Part shown: positions 8,616 through 18,038 of the stretch, in pieces
How the letters are laid out: each line of letters starts with the position of its first letter
How positions within the stretch are numbered: position 1 is the first letter of the stretch
Assembly (NCBI RefSeq): GCF_039851975.1
Contig: NZ_CP156660.1
Coordinates: 992,001-1,056,000, forward strand
DNA length: 64,000 nt
Origin: Desulfoscipio sp. XC116
Lineage (GTDB): Bacteria; Bacillota; Desulfotomaculia; Desulfotomaculales; Desulfallaceae
Reading direction: 5' to 3'
Notes under the pieces: model-generated
Database searches by the model: none
What the model saw: the letters and a program-made list of their open reading frames with translations, nothing else
Told to the model about the DNA's origin: nothing
Position numbers and translations under genes: made by a program

Positions 8616-9323
8616 TTGGAACTAATAAAAAACCGAATCTTTTTAAGCGTCCTTTGCCTTGTCCTGGCGGCGGGCGTTTCTTTTTTGCTCCTGCCGCGCT
8701 TCTACGAGGACAAAGGCGCAACGGTCACGGTGCTGCGGGCGGCGCAGGATATCCCGGCTGGAACGGAGCTTGCGGAGCACCACCTTGCAAGCGTGGAGGT
8801 AGGCGGCTACGGGCTGTCGGAGGGCGTATTGAACGACAAAGCGCAGCTTGTCGGTAAGGTGGCGCAAACCGCTATTGCCAAGGGAGACTATTTCTTCCCT
8901 CAAAAGCTCGGCAGCTTTCTTGCCAACGAGCTGCTTGACCGCCTTGTGAAGAACAACCAGCGCCTTGTTACCATCAACGTTCCCAGCATCGCGGCGGGGC
9001 TTTCCTCCCACTTGCGAGCCGGAGATGCTGTTACGGTGGCCATATTCTTAGAAAAGGCGTCCGATGGCCGGGATACCTCCCCGCAGGTCATTATTTATCC
9101 TGAATTAAAAGGGCTGGAAACATACAGCGTCGAGAACGCCCGGACCCAGGACACCGCCGAAATGCGGGAGCAGCAAAAGAGCAGCCAATCGGCAAACAGC
9201 GATCCGGTTCCCAAGGCCGTGACCCTCATTGTCACCGAAGCCCAGGCGGAAAAACTCATTCAGGCCGAGTACACGGGGAAATTGCATTTAATCTTTGAGA
9301 AGCGGGGTGCGGATCATGAGTAA
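8616..9323 (+). CDS. cpaB: CpaB/RcpC-like pilus assembly protein (SAF domain)
   Basis: 235 residues from a TTG after AAGGAGG. A single N-terminal membrane anchor (about 8-28) precedes a SAF domain: VTVLRAAQDIPAGTELAEHHL and the paired RLVTINVP segment typical of CpaB. The family helps assemble the Flp pilus at the cell envelope. It is the first gene of an ordered Tad cluster and overlaps tadZ by 8 bases (ATGAGTAA). Confidence 0.8.
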   Translation: MELIKNRIFLSVLCLVLAAGVSFLLLPRFYEDKGATVTVLRAAQDIPAGTELAEHHLASVEVGGYGLSEGVLNDKAQLVGKVAQTAIAKGDYFFPQKLGSFLANELLDRLVKNNQRLVTINVPSIAAGLSSHLRAGDAVTVAIFLEKASDGRDTSPQVIIYPELKGLETYSVENARTQDTAEMREQQKSSQSANSDPVPKAVTLIVTEAQAEKLIQAEYTGKLHLIFEKRGADHE

Positions 9324-10050
9324 AATCATTGCCGTATGGGGCGGCAAGCACAGCGGCAAAACCACCTTTGCGGTCAACCTGGCCTGCGCCCTTTCAAAGC
9401 GGGATGTGCTCGTCGGTCTCATTTCCTCGAATCTCACCTATGGAGAGCTGCAAACCTTTTTCGGCCAGGAGGTTCTCCCGCAAAAGGGACTGTTTGAAGC
9501 ACTCAACGCGGAGACCCCCAACATCGGTGAAAATTTCACGGCTTATACGGAGAGCAAAAACCTGTTTTTCCTGTCCGCACCTACCAAATACAGTGGACTG
9601 CTTTGCGATACCGTGGCCATTGAGGACGTGGAGCGGATGATCAACGCCTCCGCCCTTGCGTTTGACCTTCTCATTGTGGATGGAGCCGCGGAGGTAAACA
9701 ATCCGGTATCCGGCGTGGGATTGTGGCTGTCTGACACCATTTTCACCCTGCACAGGCCATCTATCGCGGCTAAGATGTGGTACACGGGTGTTTCAGATTT
9801 TGCAAGGGAGCTGCATATCGAAGAGAAGCAAATCCACATCCTGCGCGCTCCCAATGGGGAATTTGACGACCAGGCTTACCGGAGCATCATGGAGACGCCT
9901 TTTGTCTATGAAGTGCCCCACATCAAACGCGCCGGTGAGCTGGAAAACGCCGGAACGCCCCTGTATTTCTTCCGTGATCGCGCTTGCAGATGCTACGGCA
10001 AGGCGCTGGAGCAAATCGCCGGAAAAATCTGCGGGGGTGGGAAGCCATGA
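9316..10050 (+). CDS. tadZ: TadZ/CpaE-like ATPase
   Basis: 244 residues; ATG at 9316 overlapping the cpaB stop. The N-terminal loop GGKHSGKTTFAVNLA is a Walker A of the MinD/ParA superfamily, and LLIVDGAAEVNNP fits the B region. In Tad systems this protein marks the site of pilus assembly. Its stop overlaps the ATPase start (ATGA). It is more divergent than a standard MinD; the call rests on motif plus position. Confidence 0.7.
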   Translation: MSKIIAVWGGKHSGKTTFAVNLACALSKRDVLVGLISSNLTYGELQTFFGQEVLPQKGLFEALNAETPNIGENFTAYTESKNLFFLSAPTKYSGLLCDTVAIEDVERMINASALAFDLLIVDGAAEVNNPVSGVGLWLSDTIFTLHRPSIAAKMWYTGVSDFARELHIEEKQIHILRAPNGEFDDQAYRSIMETPFVYEVPHIKRAGELENAGTPLYFFRDRACRCYGKALEQIAGKICGGGKP

Positions 10051-11435
10051 ACAGCAGATTTTCCGTCAACGACTTAATTTATAGGGCCAACAAAAAGCGC
10101 TCCGACAGGGGAGAAAGCGTCAAGGCGCAGGAATATGGGGAAATCCTCGACAAGCTGCAGCGGCTTATCGCCAAGAACCACTCGGCAGAGCTGGCAGAGG
10201 TATTGTACTCAGAGGAAGCCGAAGGGAAGCTTAAAGACCTTATCATGCGCTATCTCAACAGTGAGCAGTTGGTAGCCAAAGGCCTGCGGAACATTTCCGA
10301 ACTGGTGGACGCCGTTTATTACGACATGGCCGGTATGGGGCTGCTGTCCCCGTACCTGCAGGACAGTGAAACGGAGGAAATCAACGTCAACGGCTTCGGG
10401 GGCGTCTGGGTACTGTATAAGGACAGAAAGATACGCTTAAATGAAACCTTCAGCAGCGCGGAAGCCTGCGCCAACATCGTTCGGAAAATGAGCCGGTTTG
10501 GCGGCGTTATCCTGGACGGCTCCAAGCCTGTCGGGGACAGCTTCATCGCCCGCGGCGTCCGCATGTCGGGAGCCATTGAACCCTGCGTTGACCCCGACGC
10601 CGGGGCGATTGCCTCCGTCCGAAAACAAAAGCCCTCCTACATTACAAGGGAAAACCTCATTGAATGGGACACGGCCACAGCCGAGGAGCTGGACTTTTTG
10701 GTTATGTGCGTCAACAACGGCGTATCGCTTGCCATTGCCGGAGCCACCGGCTCCGGGAAAACGGCGGATATGGGCTATATCTTAAGCTGTGTCCCCAATG
10801 AAAAACGCATTGTGACCATCGAGGACACCCGTGAACTGTCACTGGCGCGATACGATGAAAACGGCGCAATGATAAACGACGTCATCCACCTTTTGACTAA
10901 GGAAGCACCGAACGAGATTACCATGCTGGACCTGTTGAAGCTCTCGCTGCGCCTGCACCCGGAAATCCTGGTGCCTGCGGAAATGCGCGGCAAAGAGGCC
11001 CTCACCGTGCAGGAAGCGGGCAGAACAGGCCACACGGTTGTCAGCAGTCTGCACGCCAACAGCGCCAGATCAGCTTATGACCGCGTCCTGACCATGTGCC
11101 TGGAGGCCGGAACCTCCCTTTCGGAGGAAAGGCTCCTGAAGAATATTGTGGAAGCCTTCCCGGTGCTGCTGTTCAAAATGCAATTGCCCGACAAGTCCAG
11201 AAAGTACATGGAAATCTTTGAAGCCACCGGGATAAAGAACGGTGAAGTTGCCGGAACCACGCTTTTCAAATACGTGGTGGATCATTATGAACGCGACGGC
11301 GAGGGCAGAATTGCCAAGGTGGCAGGCAGTCACCGGCGCACGGGGAATATTTCTCCGGCCCTTGCCGAAAAGCTTTTGATCGGCGGTGTGCCGCAAAGGG
11401 AGATCCGCCGCTTTTCGGAAGGCGGTGCGGCATGA
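10047..11435 (+). CDS. tadA: TadA/CpaF secretion ATPase
   Basis: 462 residues from the ATG at 10047; upstream codons overlap tadZ. A hexameric secretion ATPase of the VirB11/GspE family: Walker A AGATGSGKT (about 231-239), the Asp-box region IVTIEDTREL, Walker B LHPEILVPAEMRG and the His-box TGHTVVSSLHANS. It powers pilus polymerisation at the inner face of the membrane. It is coupled by 4-base ATGA overlaps to tadZ before and tadB after. Confidence 0.92.
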   Translation: MNSRFSVNDLIYRANKKRSDRGESVKAQEYGEILDKLQRLIAKNHSAELAEVLYSEEAEGKLKDLIMRYLNSEQLVAKGLRNISELVDAVYYDMAGMGLLSPYLQDSETEEINVNGFGGVWVLYKDRKIRLNETFSSAEACANIVRKMSRFGGVILDGSKPVGDSFIARGVRMSGAIEPCVDPDAGAIASVRKQKPSYITRENLIEWDTATAEELDFLVMCVNNGVSLAIAGATGSGKTADMGYILSCVPNEKRIVTIEDTRELSLARYDENGAMINDVIHLLTKEAPNEITMLDLLKLSLRLHPEILVPAEMRGKEALTVQEAGRTGHTVVSSLHANSARSAYDRVLTMCLEAGTSLSEERLLKNIVEAFPVLLFKMQLPDKSRKYMEIFEATGIKNGEVAGTTLFKYVVDHYERDGEGRIAKVAGSHRRTGNISPALAEKLLIGGVPQREIRRFSEGGAA

Positions 11436-12346
11436 ACCTCATAGCCTTTGCCCTTGTCGCCATATTCGCCCTGATTAGCCTGGCTCTGTTTCTTTTGTTT
11501 AACTTAAGCCCCTTCGCCGCGGCACAAAATCCTTTGCAAAAGCGCCGCCTGGTTTTGACAGGGACAAAGCTGAAAATCACCGAACGGATTGCCATCCATT
11601 TTGCCTCGCTGTTCCGGCAGACCCGATGCACACCAAAGAAATTTTTCGTTATGGCGCTTCTGTCAGCGGCGGGGGGCTTTACCGCGGGAATGCTGCTGTT
11701 CGGCGGCGCGGAGCTTGCGGCGGTAATGGCTGTCTGCATGCTGCCCGCCCCTTACTTCTATCTGACGGTAAAAAGCTCGGCAACGGCCAAGGAGGAAATC
11801 GAAGGACTGGAAAACACCATGTCCATCATCACCAACGCCTACGCGGGATGCGACGATATCATCAAGGCGGTGGAAGCCTATGTGGAGGAAAAGAACCGCT
11901 ATGTCCCGGCGCATTTGAGAAGCACGACGCCCTTTGATGAATTTATCACGGAAATCCGCCTGGTCAATCCCAATGTAGAGCACGGCCTTTATCGCCTTTC
12001 CGCAAAAATCAAAAACCGCTACTTTAACGAATGGGTCAAGACTCTGATCCTGTGTCATAACGACAGAAGGCTGAAATTTGCCCTGTTCCCCGTCATCAAG
12101 GCCATGAATGACGCCAAATCCATGCAAGTCGAGAGCGACGGCATGATGGTGCGGGTGTGGCGCGACTATCTGCTGACGGCGGGCCTGATGTTCTCCATCA
12201 TTCCCATGACGAGATTCGCCAACGCCGAATGGTTTTACCTGCTGACCCAAACCGCCGTCGGCAAGCTCCTGATCATCCTCATGCTGCTGGCCGCGCTGGG
12301 CACCGCCTTCTATGTGATGAAGGCCACAAAGCCGTCCAATAAATGA
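11432..12346 (+). CDS. tadB: TadB-like pilus platform protein
   Basis: 304 residues with an N-terminal hydrophobic pair (about 1-25 and 70-112) and a C-terminal pair (about 245-300), the layout of the GspF-type inner-membrane platform of Tad pili. It is less conserved in sequence than TadC, so the call rests on topology and its place between tadA and tadC. ATGA overlap with tadA. Confidence 0.75.
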   Translation: MNLIAFALVAIFALISLALFLLFNLSPFAAAQNPLQKRRLVLTGTKLKITERIAIHFASLFRQTRCTPKKFFVMALLSAAGGFTAGMLLFGGAELAAVMAVCMLPAPYFYLTVKSSATAKEEIEGLENTMSIITNAYAGCDDIIKAVEAYVEEKNRYVPAHLRSTTPFDEFITEIRLVNPNVEHGLYRLSAKIKNRYFNEWVKTLILCHNDRRLKFALFPVIKAMNDAKSMQVESDGMMVRVWRDYLLTAGLMFSIIPMTRFANAEWFYLLTQTAVGKLLIILMLLAALGTAFYVMKATKPSNK

Positions 12347-12358
12347 GGAGGAACGCCA

Positions 12359-13261
12359 TTGTTTTACCAGATCATTATTTTTATCCTGCTGACCGCGGCA
12401 GGATTTTTGCTTTGCAGGCAGCTGCTCAAGATTCCGAAGCTCAGTATGAAAAAGAACATCAAAAATCTACAGGCCGCCAAGGAAAGGCCGGATAGATTGA
12501 TAAATCGCTTTCTCATGCCCCTTGCCAGACCTATTTCCCGGTTTATTCCCCTCGACCCCGTCAAGGAGGCGCGGATGGCCTCCATGCTGCGGCGTGGCGG
12601 GCTGGAGTTAACCCCCAAGGAGTACCAAGCCAAGGCTATCCTGGGCGCTCTTTTTACCCTGCCTCTTGCCCTGCTGTTCATGGTCATCGGAGCACCCAAT
12701 CTCGCACCCATCATCCTGATCTTGGCGGTGGTCGTGTACCGCCATTTCACGACCGATTTGAATGATGCGCTGAATGAGAAAAAACGCCGCATTGAAATGG
12801 AGCTGCCGGGCTTTGTGCGGTCCATCCTGTACCGGCTGGAGGACAGCGGGCGCGAGAATGGCCGGATTGTGGTGCAGGTGGATTTAATCCAGATATTTGA
12901 GGATTACCTCAAGGTAGCCAGCGAGGCGTTCCGGGAGGACGTGGCGATCCTAATCGTGGAAATGAAGGCGAAGGATATCGAAACCGCCCTGCGGAGCTTC
13001 AATGAGCGCCTCGGCTTAACGGATGTTTCCTTTTTAGTCAACGCCTTAATCGGCCTGCACCGGGGCGAGCATCAAGGCGAGGCTTTATCGTATCTTGCCA
13101 GAGACATGGACGTTAAGGCCAAGGAGGTTTTCAGGAAAAAGCTGCATACGCTGCCCCGCAGGGTGAAAATCGCGTCCATCCCCCTGGTGGCGCTAACCCT
13201 GGCCAGCCTGCTGTATGTCATCGGCTCCCACTTGATTCGGTCAATGGGGGGCCTTTTTTAA
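12359..13261 (+). CDS. tadC: TadC-like pilus platform protein
   Basis: 300 residues from a TTG after GAGGA. Membrane segments lie near 1-20, 93-128 and 275-298, around a cytoplasmic helical T2SSF-like domain (ELPGFVRSILYRLED, ALRSFNERLG). It pairs with TadB to form the platform on which the ATPase acts. It ends the assembly half of the operon, just before the pilin genes. Confidence 0.78.
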   Translation: MFYQIIIFILLTAAGFLLCRQLLKIPKLSMKKNIKNLQAAKERPDRLINRFLMPLARPISRFIPLDPVKEARMASMLRRGGLELTPKEYQAKAILGALFTLPLALLFMVIGAPNLAPIILILAVVVYRHFTTDLNDALNEKKRRIEMELPGFVRSILYRLEDSGRENGRIVVQVDLIQIFEDYLKVASEAFREDVAILIVEMKAKDIETALRSFNERLGLTDVSFLVNALIGLHRGEHQGEALSYLARDMDVKAKEVFRKKLHTLPRRVKIASIPLVALTLASLLYVIGSHLIRSMGGLF

Positions 13262-13376
13262 TCCGTGAAAATGGGCAGCGCCCCTTTTCAAATAAAAAAT
13301 ACATTTTCAGGAGGTACGACCCATGCAAAGCGTCAACACCGCAAGTACAAATTTCCAGGAAAGGAGAATCAATTCC

Positions 13377-13574
13377 ATGAGAAAACGCCTGGCAAACGCT
13401 CTATTAAGAGCGAAGGCCGCCCTGATGAATCCCTGCGGCGATCAGATGACCGGCTGGCTCATAGTGGTTCTCATCGTTGTCGTGGTAGGCGCCGTGTTCA
13501 TGACCCTGTATCAGGGCTCCATCACACAAATTTGGAACAGCATTGTCGCCAAGATTACCAACCTGCTGAATTAA
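13377..13574 (+). CDS. Flp1-type IVb pilin, first copy
   Basis: 65 residues from the ATG at 13377, set by AAAGGAG at 13361-13367; an upstream ATG at 13323 also has a ribosome site and would add 18 residues. A basic leader is followed by GDQMTGWLIVVLIVVVVGA, a single hydrophobic helix, and a short polar tail, as in Flp1-like pilins. Glutamate at +5 after the expected Gly cleavage point, usual in Flp pilins, is missing. It is nearly identical to the next pilin from GDQMTG onward. Confidence 0.8.
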   Translation: MRKRLANALLRAKAALMNPCGDQMTGWLIVVLIVVVVGAVFMTLYQGSITQIWNSIVAKITNLLN

Positions 13575-13595
13575 CAGCCGGTTCCCCTTTGCACG

Positions 13596-13622
13596 GGAGG
13601 GAGCACGGCTCCCTCCTTTTCC
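13596..13622 (+). terminator. terminator between the two pilin genes
   Basis: GGAGGGAGC (13596-13604) pairs with GCTCCCTCC (13608-13616) around a 3-base loop, followed by TTTT. It would make the first pilin end most transcripts, a common way to make a major pilin in excess. Confidence 0.75.
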
Positions 13623-13651
13623 ATTAAACAAATTCAATGGAGGTATGTGTT

Positions 13652-13861
13652 ATGTTGAAAACAGTAAAAAGCAAAATCCAGGCAGCGGCTGTTAAAGCCA
13701 AAAATGTACTGGCCAATCCGTCCGGCGACCAGATGACCGGCTGGCTCATCGTCGTGCTTATCGTTGTGGTGGTGGGCGCAATCTTTATGACCCTGTATCA
13801 GGGCTCCATTACGCAGATTTGGAACAGCATCGTCAGCAAAATTACCGGTCTGTTAAGCTGA
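13652..13861 (+). CDS. Flp1-type IVb pilin, second copy
   Basis: 69 residues; ATG at 13652 follows GGAGG at 8 bases (an earlier in-frame ATG at 13637 overlaps that site). The mature part matches the first pilin almost residue for residue (GDQMTGWLIV, MTLYQGSITQIWNSIV). Leaders differ. Lies after the terminator, so it may be expressed at a lower level or under separate control. Confidence 0.8.
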   Translation: MLKTVKSKIQAAAVKAKNVLANPSGDQMTGWLIVVLIVVVVGAIFMTLYQGSITQIWNSIVSKITGLLS

Positions 13862-13907
13862 TAGGTGACCAAAAGGCATATCCGCAAGCGCGGGAGGTGC
13901 GAAATCC

Positions 13908-14390
13908 ATGGACAGCAGTCACCGGGGCATACGGGGGAGATTTTCTCCCCCTTTGCTTTTTCCAAAGCTGCTTTTGAGCAAGAAGGGCAGCAGCTATTTT
14001 GACCTGATGATAAAAACGCTGGTGGTTATTACGCTGATGGCAACCGTGATATCCTTTTTAAGCGTCTTTACCGCCTATCTTAATCTAAACCACGTCTGCC
14101 GCCGCGTTGTAAGGGTGGTGGAGCTGGAAGGGCAGGTTTCCGACCGGGCCTATGATGTTTTCTACAGGCTCAAACAGCAGACCGGCATTTCGCCGGAGAT
14201 GGCCGTTGAGGATGTGGAGTATTGCGAGGATCAGAAAATCCAGCTGCGGGATAATTTCACCATTACCATGCGCTACAGCCATCCCTTTGCCGTCCTGACC
14301 CCATCCTTTGCGCCTCCGGTGGAAATTCAAATTCCGATGAAAGTCAGCATTACCGGCATGTCCGAAAAATATTGGAAGCTTTCGGAATGA
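13908..14390 (+). CDS. DUF4320/TadE-like minor pilin
   Basis: 160 residues. A basic N-terminus ending in KKGSSYFDLMIKTL leads into one hydrophobic helix (about 38-62) and a soluble C-terminal domain, the form of TadE-like pseudopilins; the SSYFDLMIKT box recalls DUF4320 proteins that accompany Flp genes in Clostridia elements. It probably primes or caps the pilus. Confidence 0.6.
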   Translation: MDSSHRGIRGRFSPPLLFPKLLLSKKGSSYFDLMIKTLVVITLMATVISFLSVFTAYLNLNHVCRRVVRVVELEGQVSDRAYDVFYRLKQQTGISPEMAVEDVEYCEDQKIQLRDNFTITMRYSHPFAVLTPSFAPPVEIQIPMKVSITGMSEKYWKLSE

Positions 14391-14415
14391 GAGCCCTGGA
14401 GAGGAGGCGAAGTCT

Positions 14416-14901
14416 GTGGTCCTGATCCAACGGGCACTGCGAAACCGCAAAGGCGATACCTTTGTGTTTATCATCATTCTCGTCTTTTTCGTCCTGACCC
14501 TGTCCGCCGTCCTGATCGAGTATTTCCGCATGGAAAGCCTGTATCAGCAGGTGGAATATGTACTCCAACGGGGCGTGAACAGCGCCGTGGAGTATGCCAT
14601 GCGCGACGAGTACCGCAGGGACGGCCACGCCCTGCTGGATACGGCGGTGGCGGAAGAAAGGCTGTACGAATACCTGCGCGAAAGCATGACGCTGGACCCG
14701 GGGCTGAACAAATACGCCGGTGACGAGTGGGTATACGAGCTGGAAATCGAACGTATCCACGCCACCGAGACCCCGCCCCGGCTGACAATGGACGGGGCGC
14801 TTAGGACCCGCAGCATTTTCAGCTTCCTGACCGGGGAGGCCCGGCTTCCCTTCAGCATATCCAGCGTCAACACGCAAATCACGGAAGGAGGTTCCGAATG
14901 A
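14416..14901 (+). CDS. TadE/TadF-like minor pilin
   Basis: 161 residues from a GTG 8 bases after GAGGAGG. RNRKGDTFVFIIILVFFVLTLSAVLIEYFRM is a pseudopilin-like leader and helix, followed by a soluble domain. Its stop overlaps the next ATG (ATGA), so it is coupled to the surface protein gene. Confidence 0.6.
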   Translation: MVLIQRALRNRKGDTFVFIIILVFFVLTLSAVLIEYFRMESLYQQVEYVLQRGVNSAVEYAMRDEYRRDGHALLDTAVAEERLYEYLRESMTLDPGLNKYAGDEWVYELEIERIHATETPPRLTMDGALRTRSIFSFLTGEARLPFSISSVNTQITEGGSE

Positions 14902-17900
14902 AACGAAAAGCTTTACTTGCCATGCCCCTTTTGGTCCTGTGCTGCCTGCTGCTTTCCGCCAAGGCATTCGCCGCGACAGACAGCGATATTGAAATCCTCG
15001 TAGCTTCCCCCATAGACAGCCTGACCAATGAAAGCGGCGTGGTGGCCGTGGAGCAGTTTCCGGCTGAAATTCCCATTAGCGTCACGGCGTCAGCCGGAAC
15101 ACTGACAGATGGGGAACTGGAATACGGCGGCGAAAGCCGGACGATACCGCCGAGCTATACTTTGACCATAGAAAGCAAAGAATTTTGCGGTCCCTATACC
15201 ATCACGGCCAAGACCGATCAGGGCGCTGTTCTCACCGTCACGGCCAATGTGGTGTTTCAGGTCCGCGCCACCTACGACACCAGATACCGTACAGTCGGCA
15301 TGCTGATTACAGATATCTATGAGGGCGATACGCTGGTGAAGTCCTTCCCGGAACCGCAGCACATTGAACTTGTAAATGCGAACACCGTGGCGGACCATGA
15401 GAACCAGCGCATCGCCGGATGGATCGGACGCCTTGACGGGGGAACCTACAGCCTGAAGGGCAGCCTTGCGGTGGAAATTCATAATATCTCTACGGGCGAA
15501 GCTTACGGCAGCTATGACGCAAACACGGATTTTGACGCTCTGACCACAGGCTTCGGCTGGACGCACAAAACCCTGATTGCCTTTGCAACTATGCGAAATA
15601 CCGCCATTTCCTATCAGGCCCCGGTTAAAATTGACGTAAAAGCGACCTGGTGCGGCGACGACAAGCAGGAGGCTTACGGGAAGCTCACGGCACAGGACAA
15701 GGGCGTGCCGGAGCTGTTCTACCCTTATCAGACCACCTCCGTCACCTTCCATAAGGATGACATTAAGCTATCCCGCAACTTTCAGTACATGGGGCTGGAA
15801 TGGTATTACACCCCGGAAACGAAAGAGTTTGCCGACGGGGAAAGCAAAACACAGGTGGAGATCACGCAGAAAATCCATTATCAAATCCCTGCCGCCGATT
15901 TCTTTTTCAAATTCAAAGCTCAGAAGGAAAACGACCTGTCGGTTGCCATCCGCGCCCCCGCCACAGTAAACCGTGGGGCGGATTACTCTTTCACCGTTCT
16001 GTATACGAACAGTGGAAGCAGTTCGGCCTATGATGTGCCATTGGAAGGTATGGTGGATGAAGCTGTCATTGAGGAAATACCGGTCACGCAGGACTTTCCT
16101 CCGAATACAAGCAAAGCCTATGAGGTGAAGCGCAGCGCAGACACCGCCGCCGGTGAAATCCGCCTTTGGGCGCATATCGGAGTACCGGAGGGCTTTATCG
16201 ACGGGAACCTTGCCAACAACACGGCCACGGCGGTCATCAAGGTGGTTGACTCCGCGCCGGAGCCAACGCCCGGCAACAATGAAACGCCCGACGAGCCGGA
16301 TACGCCGGATACACCCGACGAGCCCAGAAATCCCCCGGAGCCGCCGCCCGAGACAAAAGAGCCTTGCGACCTGTCAGCCAATATCATGGCCCCGCCCACC
16401 GTCTATGAACACGAGGCTTACAGCTTTACCGTGAGCTTTGCCAATCATTCCGATGTTCCGGTCAAGGCGGCGCTCATCCAAGGAAAAAGCAATGAAAATG
16501 TACTGCCGCAGATTCCGAAAACAGCGAGCTTCGCGCCGCAGGAAATCAAAACCTACACTATCACCGGCACGGCCGGCAGCGCAGGCCAGGTTTACCGTTT
16601 GAGGGCCAATGTGGAAGCACCGGAGGGCTTTACAGATGAAAATCCCGTCAACAACACCGCCGTTTCCAGCATTACCGTAGTGGAAAAGCCGGATACTCCC
16701 GATAGGCCCGACACCCCCGACATTCCAGATACTCCTGATGAACCGGATATCCCTGACACGCCGGATAACCCCAATGAGCCTGACAATCCCGATGAACCGG
16801 ACACACCCATTTACAGGCTTTGCGACGTATGGGTAAACCTATCCTCACCGCCGACTGTCTACGAACGGGAAGGCTACAGCTTTACGGTGTATTTTGCCAA
16901 TTCCACCGACATGGTATTGTCCGATGTGCGCCTGAAGGTGACCGTCAACGGCGAGACGGTTTCCGCCGTACCTGTGACAGGTAATTTCAAGCCGTATGAA
17001 AAGAAAGCCTACCTTGTGACCGGCACCGCGGGTCCAAAGGACGTTCCTATTCAAATAACGGCGCGGGTATGGCCTCCCAACGGCTATATGGACACCAATT
17101 TGAGCAACAATCAGGTTTCCGCTGAAATCATGGTGCTGGAACGCCCCTATGACCTGGATGTGCAGCGGATTACACCGGACAGATACAAGGAGAATCAGGC
17201 GGTTGTTACCACCGTCAAGGTTGGCAACCGCGGCAGTCTCGACTTTACACCGGGGGAGAATGTCGCCGTGCTGTTCCAGATTCCCGAGCTGTCCGTTTCA
17301 AAACGCATAGACGCTGTCGTGATGGAAAAGAATACCTGGAATGTGGTATCCCTGCGTTGGGATACCCCCAATGTGCAGGCTGACAAGGACATTACCCTGA
17401 CCGCCATCATCAATCCCGACCAAACCCTGGTGAATGAAAGCAGCGCAGACAACAATATTTACAAGCAAAAGGCGGTCATCCGGAACGTGACCTACGGAGA
17501 GCCGGAGGAAAGCCGGACGCTGCCCGAACCGCCGCAAAGGAATGAACAGGCCAGAGTGACGTGGTGGGAACAGCGGTATGAAAACGGCCGGTTTGTATGG
17601 CGTGAGTTTTACGCCGAGCTGAAGGCGAGCGCCATCCTGGATTATGACACCAAAGGCAAGGACTATCTGAAATCCGGCTACGGCTATTCCATCAAGGTTG
17701 CCACATCTGTCAGCACCAACTATGACAGGCCGGAGCTGATCACAAATCCGCAGACGGCGGAGGTTTATCTTCCTGAATACCGCTATGACACCGCCATCCC
17801 TCTTACCAGAGAAGGCGGTCAATATATTTTTCAGGAGAATCCCGCCTCTCCCTTCAAATACCGGAAGCAGTACGTCCCCATCTGGTTCCCCGACGATAAG

Positions 17901-18038
17901 GATTATATCGCGCAGCTCCTGGTCACCGACGTGCATACCCCGGGCGGCACCTTATCCCGATGGATTACAGGAGGGAACCTTAAAATCCATGTGGTGGACA
18001 GCATGTATTCCGACGATGTGACCACGTGCGACTGGTAA
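14898..18038 (+). CDS. secreted CARDB-repeat surface protein of the pilus locus
   Basis: 1046 residues with a clear signal peptide (cut near 26 after AKAFA). The middle holds at least three CARDB-like Ig-fold repeats, each starting near 'APPTVYEHEAYSFTV' and ending in 'GFxDxNxxNNTA' (about 345-450, 490-595, 640-745), with a fourth, divergent one near 745-860. The linkers at about 455-487 and 595-637 are acidic proline repeats (PDTPDEPD type). The C-terminal 180 residues are unassigned. No LPXTG or membrane anchor is visible, so it may attach through the pilus. Its place inside the pilus operon, coupled at both ends, suggests an adhesin or pilus tip protein for mating contact. Confidence 0.7.
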   Translation: MKRKALLAMPLLVLCCLLLSAKAFAATDSDIEILVASPIDSLTNESGVVAVEQFPAEIPISVTASAGTLTDGELEYGGESRTIPPSYTLTIESKEFCGPYTITAKTDQGAVLTVTANVVFQVRATYDTRYRTVGMLITDIYEGDTLVKSFPEPQHIELVNANTVADHENQRIAGWIGRLDGGTYSLKGSLAVEIHNISTGEAYGSYDANTDFDALTTGFGWTHKTLIAFATMRNTAISYQAPVKIDVKATWCGDDKQEAYGKLTAQDKGVPELFYPYQTTSVTFHKDDIKLSRNFQYMGLEWYYTPETKEFADGESKTQVEITQKIHYQIPAADFFFKFKAQKENDLSVAIRAPATVNRGADYSFTVLYTNSGSSSAYDVPLEGMVDEAVIEEIPVTQDFPPNTSKAYEVKRSADTAAGEIRLWAHIGVPEGFIDGNLANNTATAVIKVVDSAPEPTPGNNETPDEPDTPDTPDEPRNPPEPPPETKEPCDLSANIMAPPTVYEHEAYSFTVSFANHSDVPVKAALIQGKSNENVLPQIPKTASFAPQEIKTYTITGTAGSAGQVYRLRANVEAPEGFTDENPVNNTAVSSITVVEKPDTPDRPDTPDIPDTPDEPDIPDTPDNPNEPDNPDEPDTPIYRLCDVWVNLSSPPTVYEREGYSFTVYFANSTDMVLSDVRLKVTVNGETVSAVPVTGNFKPYEKKAYLVTGTAGPKDVPIQITARVWPPNGYMDTNLSNNQVSAEIMVLERPYDLDVQRITPDRYKENQAVVTTVKVGNRGSLDFTPGENVAVLFQIPELSVSKRIDAVVMEKNTWNVVSLRWDTPNVQADKDITLTAIINPDQTLVNESSADNNIYKQKAVIRNVTYGEPEESRTLPEPPQRNEQARVTWWEQRYENGRFVWREFYAELKASAILDYDTKGKDYLKSGYGYSIKVATSVSTNYDRPELITNPQTAEVYLPEYRYDTAIPLTREGGQYIFQENPASPFKYRKQYVPIWFPDDKDYIAQLLVTDVHTPGGTLSRWITGGNLKIHVVDSMYSDDVTTCDW

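Noticed and set aside
16255-16820. Repeat array resembling CRISPR in the surface protein gene
   Set aside because: The repeats are in-frame codons for PDTPDEPD-type linkers without unique spacers.
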